Virus record (IMG/VR): IMGVR_UViG_3300036761_000128
Span: 1-20,420 of that record
DNA: 20,420 bases
Strand: one strand, 5' to 3'
Origin: a virus
Part shown: one piece after another, positions 12,454 to 18,879 of the stretch
Layout: every line of letters begins with the position of its first letter
Numbering within the stretch: the stretch's first letter is position 1
Made by a program: the position numbers and the translations under genes
Notes under the pieces: generated by a model
Told to the model about the DNA's origin: nothing
Database searches by the model: none
Seen by the model: the letters and a program-made list of their open reading frames with translations, nothing else

Positions 12454-13061
12454 TGCTCGCACCCCTTCGCTCCCTCTGGGAGCCTGCAGGAGGCATCCCG
12501 CAGACGTTCTTCCAGTCTGTCGCTGGCGCGCTCAGTTTCGTTGGTGACGCGCAGCGGCAGACGAACAAGGTGCTCGATGGTGGGCTCACCTTCGTCGGTG
12601 TCCTTCAGCGGCAGACGAACAAGCTGGTGGCCGGGGTGCTGTCGTTCGTTGGCACCCTCCAACGGCAGACGAACAAGCTGCTCGCTGGCGTGGTGTCGTT
12701 CGTTGGCACACTCCAGCGGCAGGCGAACAAGCTGGTGGACGGCGCGCTCACCTTCGTTGGCGCCCTCCAACGGCAGACGAATAAGTTGGTGGCTGGCGGG
12801 TTGTCGTTCGTCGGAACGCTTCAACGGCAGACGAACAAGCTGGTGGACGGCGGCCTCGCGTTCACCGGGACGCTTCAGCGGCAGACGAATAAGCTACTTG
12901 ACGGCGGGCTCTCGTTCAATGGGGTGCTGACTGCCGCGCGGACCTTCTTCGTGGCGGTTGGCGGTGCGTTGAGTTTCGCAGGTGACGTGGCTACCGTCGT
13001 CCTTACGGGCTTCGCAGCCACAGCGGAGTGGCTTCTCACCTACAGGCGGAGGCGGAAATAA
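12453..13061 (+). CDS. Protein of 18-residue tandem repeats (202 aa)
   Basis: GTG 12453 overlaps the previous TAG by one base. Residues 27-152 are seven copies of an 18-residue unit, close to LSFVGTLQRQTNKLVAGG. Gln-Arg-Gln and Asn-Lys are invariant, while the xSFxG and L(V/L)xG positions vary conservatively. The flanks are related to each other: TFFQSVAGALSFVGD (18-32) and TFFVAVGGALSFAGD (164-178). Alternating hydrophobic residues and Gly at turns suggest a beta-solenoid rung or interleaved fibre shaft. The end is basic (TYRRRRK). It has no signal peptide. The role is unknown; position before the tail tube genes suggests a tail spike or fibre rod, or a length-setting element. TAATG couples it to the next gene. 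Confidence 0.75.
   Translation: MLAPLRSLWEPAGGIPQTFFQSVAGALSFVGDAQRQTNKVLDGGLTFVGVLQRQTNKLVAGVLSFVGTLQRQTNKLLAGVVSFVGTLQRQANKLVDGALTFVGALQRQTNKLVAGGLSFVGTLQRQTNKLVDGGLAFTGTLQRQTNKLLDGGLSFNGVLTAARTFFVAVGGALSFAGDVATVVLTGFAATAEWLLTYRRRRK
12531..12908 (+). repeat. Seven 54-bp tandem repeats inside the repeat-protein gene
   Basis: Units start at 12531, 12585, 12639, 12693, 12747, 12801 and 12855. The centre of each unit is almost fixed (CAGCGGCAGACGAACAAG with A/G and C/T changes), while the outer bases vary more, largely at third positions. A degenerate eighth unit begins at 12909. The repeat is coding and in frame, so copy-number change by recombination would lengthen or shorten the protein without a frameshift. 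Confidence 0.9.
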
Positions 13062-13699
13062 TGGCATCCAGCGCAGTCGATGTCTGCAACATCGCTCTGA
13101 AGCGCCTCGGCGTCGAGGCCATCGTGGACCTGACCGAGAATACCGACCGCGCGTCTGCGTGCAACGCGATCTACCTCGACACCGTGAAGCGCGTCCAGCG
13201 CGAGCATCCGTGGGGATGCTGCCAAGTGCGCGCGACGCTCGCGCTGCTGTCAAACGCGCCGGTCTTCGGCTACGCCTACCAGTTCACCTACCCGACGAAG
13301 CCGCTCTGCCTTCGGATCGTCGAGACAGACCCACCCGACGCGGAGTGGGACATCGAGAACACCATCGACGCGAACGGCGAGTGGACCGGGAAGGTGATCG
13401 TCACCAACGAGTCCAGCTTGAGCATCCGCTACACCGGGCTGCTCGAAGACGTGACGAAGTGGGACTCCTCGCTCGTCGAGGCTATCGCGTCCGACCTGAC
13501 CGAGCAGTTGGCTGGCCCCCTCACCGAGTCGCCCGCGAGGGCGGAGCGGGAGGAGAAGAAGGCGGAGAAGCGCATCAGCCGCGCCCGCACCGCCGACAGC
13601 CAAGAGGGCTCGACCAAGCAGGCCGACATCAATGTGCTCGTTGACATCCGCCGCCACGGGATGCTGAACGACTTCACGCGCAACTCCAACTCGATCTGA
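13061..13699 (+). CDS. Tail tubular protein A (T7 gp11-like)
   Basis: ATG 13061 follows GGAGG (13048-13052, spacing 8) and overlaps the previous TAA; the longer frame upstream is shadow. The 212-residue protein fits the gp11/TTPA family (T7 gp11 is 196 residues). It starts with SAVDVCNIALKRLGVEAIVD, then TDRASACNAIYLDTVKRVQR and EHPWGCCQVRATLAL, the usual 'N-x-AL-x-x-LG ... A-x-x-C-x-x-x-Y ... LR-x-HPW' pattern. A beta region with FGYAYQFTYPTKPLCLRIVE follows, and a helical end (SSLVEAIASDLTEQLAGPLT and a charged helix). It would form the dodecameric adaptor ring between portal and tail nozzle. TGATG couples it to the next gene. The Cys-Cys pair near residue 51 is unremarkable. Confidence 0.9.
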   Translation: MASSAVDVCNIALKRLGVEAIVDLTENTDRASACNAIYLDTVKRVQREHPWGCCQVRATLALLSNAPVFGYAYQFTYPTKPLCLRIVETDPPDAEWDIENTIDANGEWTGKVIVTNESSLSIRYTGLLEDVTKWDSSLVEAIASDLTEQLAGPLTESPARAEREEKKAEKRISRARTADSQEGSTKQADINVLVDIRRHGMLNDFTRNSNSI

Positions 13700-16143
13700 T
13701 GCCGGGCGGCGTCCTCCACCCCATCCTGCCCAGCTTCACAACGGGCGAAGTCTCTCCGTTGATGTACGGGCGCGTGGACTTCGCGAAGTACAACTCCAGC
13801 CTGAAGGTGCTGCTGAACTACATCATCCGCCCGCATGGCCCGGTGCAGCGGCGCATGGGGACGCACTTCGTCGCGCGAGCGAAGTTCGACAACTCGTTCA
13901 CGCGGATGTTCAAGTTCGAGTTCTCGACGACGCAGGCGTACCAACTCGAGGCCGGGGCGCTCTACTTCCGCTTCTTCAAGGACGGCGGCCGTATCCAGCA
14001 GACGATCACGAACGCCGTCAATGCCGCGGGTCTCGTGCGGATCACCTGCACCGCGCACGGCTGGGACACGGGGCAGCAGGTCACCATCGAAGGCGTCAAG
14101 GGCACCATTGAGGCGAATGCGACGTGGCTAATCACGGTCATCGACGTGAACACCTTCGACTTGCAGGGGAGCGTCTTCGTGCACGCCTACGTGTCCAGCG
14201 GCGCCGCGATCCCCGAGGTGGTGACGCCGTACGCCGCCGCTGACCTGCCGAAGGTCAAGTACGTGCAGGCGGCGGATACCTGTTACTACGTGCACCCCAG
14301 CTACCCGGTCCAGAAGTTGGTGCGGCTCTCGCACGTCAAGTGGTCCTTCCTCGCGGTGAACTTCCTCCCGCCCGCGACGTATGAGGCAGGTTTCGTCTCC
14401 AGCGGCACGATCACATTTGGCGCCACGACGGGGCTCGGTGTTGCAATCACGCTGTCCGTTGGCGACCTACTGGCCGCAGACGTAAACCGCCTGATCACGA
14501 CAGGCACCGGGCGCGCGATTATCAAGACGGTGACGCTCTCGACGACGGGCACGGTAGACATCGTAGACACGATCCCCACCACGGCCGCTATCCCCACCGG
14601 GTCGTGGACTATTCAGGGCTCCCCGGTGACCAACCTCACGCCGTCGCTCGGTCAGCCGACGCACGCGAGCACGACCCTGACCCTCGCCGCCGCAGGCTGG
14701 CGAGCGACCGACGTCGGCCGTATCGTGCGCGTCAACGGCGGCACGGTGCGCATCACGACCTTCTCCTCGACGACTGCGGTGAACGGCGAGATCCTGTCCA
14801 CCCTCACGAACGTCACCGCCTCGCCGGGCGGCTCGTGGTCCATCGAAGATCCGACGTGGTCGGCGCTCCGCGGCTACCCCCGCGCTATCGGCTTCATGGA
14901 GCAGCGGCTGGTGCTCGCAGGCAACGCTGCGCAGCCGAATGCTTTCTGGGGCTCGAACCTCGCGACGGGCTACGAGTCCTTCGCGCTCGGCCCCAACGAC
15001 GACGACGCCTACCAGTTCCTCGTGGCGACGAACGAAGTCAACACCATCAACTGGGTCTTGCCGACGCGCGAACTCCTGATCGGCACCGCCTCCAGCGAGT
15101 TCTCCATCAAGGGCTCCGCCATCGGCACGAGCACGGCGATTGGCCCGAATAACGTGGACGTGAAGGCGAGCACCTTCTGGGGCTCAGACGAGAACATTCA
15201 GCCGCTTCGCATCGGCAACGCGGGGCTCTTCGTCAGCCGCACCAAGACCGAGTTCCGCGAGATGGTGTTCAGCCTCCAGCGCGACTCCTACGTGGCCGAC
15301 GACATGCTGCTGCTGGCGGAGCACCTGACGAAGGGCACGGGGCTGTACATCACCGACATCGCCTACCAGCGGCACCCGAACAGCGTCGTGTGGTGCGTCC
15401 GCAGCGATGGGGCGTTGCTCGGGCTCACCTACCAGCGCGAGCACGACGTAGTCGGCTGGCACCGCCACATCACCGGGCCTGACGCGCTGGAGGTCACCCC
15501 AGTGAAAGGCAAGTTCGAGTCGGTGGCGGTCACGCCGCACTGGAACAGCGACCGCGACGTGGCGTTCTTTACCACCGTGCGCATCATCAACGGCACGACG
15601 CGGCGCATGATCGAGTACATGGACGACCTGTACGGCTTCTACGGTCCCCTCGGGATGGACTGCGCGCTCACGTACAGCGGGTCGGCGACGCTGTCCGTCA
15701 CCGGGCTCGACCACCTCATCGGCGAGACGGTGCAGATCCTCGGCGACGGCGCCGTGTACCCGGAGGCGGTGGTGGACGGCTCGGGCATGGTGACAACGAC
15801 CGGGCTCACGTTCACGACGGCCGAGGTGGGGCTCGGGTTCCGCTCGAAGTTGCAGACCCTCAACATCGAGGTGCCCCAGCAGGGCACATCGCAGGGCGTG
15901 AAGAAGCACTGGGCCAAAATCTGGGTGCGCCTCTACAAGACCATCGGCCTCTACGTGAACGGTGAAGAGAAGCCGTTCCGCTCCGCGAACATGAAGATGG
16001 ACCAGTCAGTTGATCAGTTCTCGGGCGACATGCAGCACACCGGGACCACCGGGGACCGCGAAGGGTCCGTCACCTTGGAGCAGCGACAGCCGCTTCCGCA
16101 GACGATCTCCGCCATCTTCGGCAACATGACCGTGGGGGAATAA
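13699..16143 (+). CDS. Tail tubular protein B (T7 gp12-like nozzle)
   Basis: ATG 13699 overlaps the TTPA stop (TGATG), with no separate ribosome binding site. The 814-residue length is close to T7 gp12 (794). The N terminus has the family pattern SFTTGEVSPLMYGRVDFAKY (12-31), NYIIRPHGPVQRRMGTHFVA and FSTTQAYQLEAG. Residues about 110-160 look like the E1 FCCH-like beta domain often annotated in this family (VRITCTAHGWDTGQQVTIEG). Two related inserts of about 60 residues follow (roughly 248-305 and 325-383), each ending in GSW(T/S)I. The beta-propeller-like body resumes with PRAIGFMEQRLVLAG and AFWGSNLATG, then LPTRELLIGTASSEFSIKGS. It would form the tail nozzle below the TTPA ring. The duplicated inserts are not expected in T7 gp12 itself. 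Confidence 0.9.
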   Translation: MPGGVLHPILPSFTTGEVSPLMYGRVDFAKYNSSLKVLLNYIIRPHGPVQRRMGTHFVARAKFDNSFTRMFKFEFSTTQAYQLEAGALYFRFFKDGGRIQQTITNAVNAAGLVRITCTAHGWDTGQQVTIEGVKGTIEANATWLITVIDVNTFDLQGSVFVHAYVSSGAAIPEVVTPYAAADLPKVKYVQAADTCYYVHPSYPVQKLVRLSHVKWSFLAVNFLPPATYEAGFVSSGTITFGATTGLGVAITLSVGDLLAADVNRLITTGTGRAIIKTVTLSTTGTVDIVDTIPTTAAIPTGSWTIQGSPVTNLTPSLGQPTHASTTLTLAAAGWRATDVGRIVRVNGGTVRITTFSSTTAVNGEILSTLTNVTASPGGSWSIEDPTWSALRGYPRAIGFMEQRLVLAGNAAQPNAFWGSNLATGYESFALGPNDDDAYQFLVATNEVNTINWVLPTRELLIGTASSEFSIKGSAIGTSTAIGPNNVDVKASTFWGSDENIQPLRIGNAGLFVSRTKTEFREMVFSLQRDSYVADDMLLLAEHLTKGTGLYITDIAYQRHPNSVVWCVRSDGALLGLTYQREHDVVGWHRHITGPDALEVTPVKGKFESVAVTPHWNSDRDVAFFTTVRIINGTTRRMIEYMDDLYGFYGPLGMDCALTYSGSATLSVTGLDHLIGETVQILGDGAVYPEAVVDGSGMVTTTGLTFTTAEVGLGFRSKLQTLNIEVPQQGTSQGVKKHWAKIWVRLYKTIGLYVNGEEKPFRSANMKMDQSVDQFSGDMQHTGTTGDREGSVTLEQRQPLPQTISAIFGNMTVGE

Positions 16144-16592
16144 TGGCAACCCGGTTCATGAACGAGAGCGACGACAACCGCGTTCGATACATCTTCGCAG
16201 TGTGCTACCCAGAACGACCGCCGCACCCGCCGACGTGGTTTCAGGTCCATCCGACGATTGTCGCAACAGAAGACGTTCGTGACACTGTCGTCGGGTATAC
16301 GTCGCTGATCATTGATCCCAGCGAGAAACTTGTCCACTACAGGGATATAGCGGTGATGCCGGAGTACCGAGGCCAGAACTTCGGAATGCACCTATTCCAG
16401 CGCAGGCAACTGGCGGGGATGGACCTTGGTATCACATCGCACGTTGGCGCGACATGGGCCGAAAATAAGCGGATGATCCGGCTGTTCGAGAACAACGGCT
16501 TCCACCTCTGCCAGCGCGTACCGGGCTACTACCCGGATGGCAAGGAGGGCTTGATCTTCGTAAACCACGGTGGGGGACTTATCCATGCGTAA
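16143..16592 (+). CDS. GNAT-family N-acetyltransferase
   Basis: ATG 16143 overlaps the TTPB stop (TAATG), with GGGGGA just upstream. The 149-residue protein shows an intact GNAT core: beta4 and motif A in HYRDIAVMPEYRGQNFGMHL (65-84), where RGQNFG provides the R/Q-x-x-G-x-G/A acetyl-CoA pyrophosphate loop, and motif B in AENKRMIRLFENNGFHLC (106-123). The C-terminal strand (EGLIFVNHGG) closes the fold. It would transfer acetyl from acetyl-CoA to an amine; the acceptor is unknown. GNAT genes at this point of podoviral tail operons recur, and modification of a virion or host protein is possible. It is clearly distinct from the smaller, degenerate GNAT-like protein near 2.7 kb. It overlaps the next gene by 8 bp. 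Confidence 0.85.
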   Translation: MATRFMNESDDNRVRYIFAVCYPERPPHPPTWFQVHPTIVATEDVRDTVVGYTSLIIDPSEKLVHYRDIAVMPEYRGQNFGMHLFQRRQLAGMDLGITSHVGATWAENKRMIRLFENNGFHLCQRVPGYYPDGKEGLIFVNHGGGLIHA

Positions 16593-17160
16593 CCTCTTCA
16601 GGCACGACTGCGGCCAGTATTACTGGGATTGTCAGTGCGGGTGGGTGGCTGCGGGTGTTATAGCGGCAGTGCTCGCGGCAGGCATGAGCGCCTACGGTGC
16701 CTATTCCCAGCAGCAGGCGCAAGCACAGTCAGCGCGCATCGCGCAAAAGCAGGCGCAGGCGCAGGCCGACGCCGAGGCGGCTGCTGGGACCGCGCGCGCC
16801 AACCAGATCCAGTACGAGGCCGATAAGAAGAAGAAGGGTATGTACTCGCGGCAGGCCGCTGCCGGTGTTGTGACCGGGCAGGGGTCGCTGTTGGAGACGG
16901 AGGGCGAGTTCGCTGCCGACGTGGAGTACAGCAAGCAACTGGCGAAGTACCCCCACGAACTGGCTGGCTGGAGCGACAAGTATCAGTCTGACCTGTTCGG
17001 GTTTCAGGCGAAGCAGGCGAGCGGGAAAGCGCTGTCGAGCGCCCTGATCGCCGGAGGCGGCAGCCTCGCGACGTCTGCGCTCTCCGGCTATGGCAAGCAG
17101 AGCGGCGGCGGCGGGCAGACCATAGCGTCCAATTACGGGTATCCGGGGGCAGGCAGCTAG
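16585..17160 (+). CDS. Internal virion protein candidate (T7 gp14 position)
   Basis: ATG 16585, with GGGGGA at 16572-16577 and 7-nt spacing, is preferred to the GTG at 16570. The 191-residue length matches T7 gp14 (196). A hydrophobic segment WVAAGVIAAVLAAGMSAYGA (25-44) is followed by a Gln/Ala-rich helix (QAQAQSARIAQKQAQAQADA), as in gp14-like internal core proteins that insert in the outer membrane during DNA ejection. The middle carries MYSRQAAAGVVTGQGSLLET, and the end is Gly/Ser/Ala-rich. Unusual is the Cys-rich start (HDCGQYYWDCQCGW) before the membrane segment. It is followed without gap by the gp15-position gene. The assignment is by layout and composition; sequence identity to gp14 was not tested. 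Confidence 0.7.
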   Translation: MRNLFRHDCGQYYWDCQCGWVAAGVIAAVLAAGMSAYGAYSQQQAQAQSARIAQKQAQAQADAEAAAGTARANQIQYEADKKKKGMYSRQAAAGVVTGQGSLLETEGEFAADVEYSKQLAKYPHELAGWSDKYQSDLFGFQAKQASGKALSSALIAGGGSLATSALSGYGKQSGGGGQTIASNYGYPGAGS

Positions 17161-18879
17161 ATGCCTATCATCGAGAAGTGGCAGGTGCCGGGGCTCGACT
17201 ACACACCGCCGCGGCTGCCGCATTTGCCCGCGGACTACACGACGGCCGAGCAGGCGACGGCCATTGGCAAGATCGGCTCGCAGATCACCGACGAACTGTC
17301 CACCATCGCCGGGCAGCGGGCACACGCGGCAGCACGGCTTGAGTCGGACGCGCGCCGGGGCGATGTCGCAGTCGCCTTCGATGCCCTGAAGAACAAGATC
17401 ATGACGTCGCCGCTGCGGCAGCGCAAGCTGGCTGGCGGTGAAGGTGAAGACCCCGAGGCAGCGGCGTTCCTCCCGTCCACGCCGATCCCCAAGAGCGAGA
17501 CGATGATGGAGGATTGGAACAAGGGCGCCGAGGCTATCAGGAAGCAGGCGCTCGAGGGGACCGACGCGCTGACGGCCCAGTATCTCAAGGGGCACGTACT
17601 GCTGATGTACAGCAACGCCACCAAGACGATGCAGGATCTCAAGATGCAGTCGCAGCAGCACGAGATGCTTGCCTCGGTGCAGCGCGGCATCGACGTGATC
17701 CACAACGAAGTAGGCGCGACACCCGCCGACCAGTACATGACCATGAACAAGAACGGCACCGCCGTGTTCACCACGGACCCCGCGCAGTCGTCGTCGTTCC
17801 AGAACGCCAAGCGCTTGATCACGAATCGGATCGGGTTCGCCGAGCAGAACGGGCTTCGCCCGGACGCTGCGGAGCAGATGCGGCGTCATGAGTTGGCCTT
17901 CCTCGCAAAGAACTGGGCCGAGAAGCAGATGCGCCTCGATCCCGCGGCATGGGCGCAGTCGGTCGAGGCGGGCACGAACCTGTGGGGCAGCGAGATCAGC
18001 GACACGCAGCAGGCGCACCTCAAGACGCAAGCGGACGCCGCGGTCACCAAGACCAATGCGGCGGAACACAAGAAGATCCTCGACGCCCGCGAGAAGGAAG
18101 AGCAGGCGTTGGGCGACATGCTGCTCGAGAAGACGCTCACGACGCAGGCTATCAAGGAGCGGCGGAACCTGACGGGCGACCAGAAAGCGACGTGGGAGAT
18201 GAAACGCGTCGCGCAGGACCACGCGTGGGAGGGCAACGCCGCCGTTGAGCGCCAGATGTCCATCGAGGCGAACGCTGCCGACGCTGGCTATCGTATGCAG
18301 GATAAGCTGAACCTCCTGCTGCGCGATAAGCAGATCAGTGATGCGGCGCACACTCGGCTCTCTGCGGTGATTAGGGCCAACATTCACCGCAACCAAGACA
18401 TCGCCCGCGAGGAGGGCACCAAGGCGTACAACCGCTGGAAGGAAGACTTCAAGACGCTGCTCACGCCGTCACCCGCGCTCGCATTCGATAAGCCGGAGAT
18501 CCACGGTGTGTGGGCGGGTGCGCTCGACGACATGACTGCGCGCATGAAGGGCCGCCCTGACGGTGACCTGCCCAAGGTGATCGACGAGATACGACAGCAT
18601 CACCTTGGCCGCCTCGGTGACCAGCTTGAAGGGATGCGCGACGCCTACAACAAGGGCCTCACGAAGCCGATGGAGTTCAAGCAAGATGGCTCGACTGATC
18701 CTAACGCGAAGAAGGACGCTGTCACCGCCGCCTACGAGCGGTGGAAGGTGGACCCTAAGCAAGGCGCAGCGATGCGTCGTAGTGGTACGTTCCCTTCCGG
18801 CCTCTCGCAGGAGTTGGACTCCATCGACAAGACTATTGAGTACAACGGCTACGTCGCCAAAGCGAGGAAGAAGCCCTAA
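17161..18879 (+). CDS. Internal virion protein candidate (T7 gp15 position)
   Basis: ATG 17161 follows the previous TAG directly. The 572-residue protein is almost entirely helical and charged, shorter than T7 gp15 (747). Its N terminus has WQVPGLDYTPPRLPHLPADY, a Pro-rich lead. Long helical segments follow, including ILDAREKEEQALGDMLLEKT and RIGFAEQNGLRPDAAEQMRR, with ELAFLAKNWAEKQMRLDPAA forming a tetratricopeptide-like look without a clear repeat. The C terminus is basic (YNGYVAKARKKP). Proteins of this type form the periplasmic part of the ejection channel in podoviruses. Assignment comes from position between gp14-like and gp16-position genes, size and composition. The next gene starts in its stop codon region (TAATG), with GAGGAAG at 18864-18870 as ribosome binding site. 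Confidence 0.7.
   Translation: MPIIEKWQVPGLDYTPPRLPHLPADYTTAEQATAIGKIGSQITDELSTIAGQRAHAAARLESDARRGDVAVAFDALKNKIMTSPLRQRKLAGGEGEDPEAAAFLPSTPIPKSETMMEDWNKGAEAIRKQALEGTDALTAQYLKGHVLLMYSNATKTMQDLKMQSQQHEMLASVQRGIDVIHNEVGATPADQYMTMNKNGTAVFTTDPAQSSSFQNAKRLITNRIGFAEQNGLRPDAAEQMRRHELAFLAKNWAEKQMRLDPAAWAQSVEAGTNLWGSEISDTQQAHLKTQADAAVTKTNAAEHKKILDAREKEEQALGDMLLEKTLTTQAIKERRNLTGDQKATWEMKRVAQDHAWEGNAAVERQMSIEANAADAGYRMQDKLNLLLRDKQISDAAHTRLSAVIRANIHRNQDIAREEGTKAYNRWKEDFKTLLTPSPALAFDKPEIHGVWAGALDDMTARMKGRPDGDLPKVIDEIRQHHLGRLGDQLEGMRDAYNKGLTKPMEFKQDGSTDPNAKKDAVTAAYERWKVDPKQGAAMRRSGTFPSGLSQELDSIDKTIEYNGYVAKARKKP

Noticed and set aside
13028-13060. Longer 223-aa start for the tail tubular protein A gene at 13028
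   Set aside because: The added 11 residues overlap the upstream repeat gene, while ATG 13061 has GGAGG at proper spacing and a TAATG overlap.
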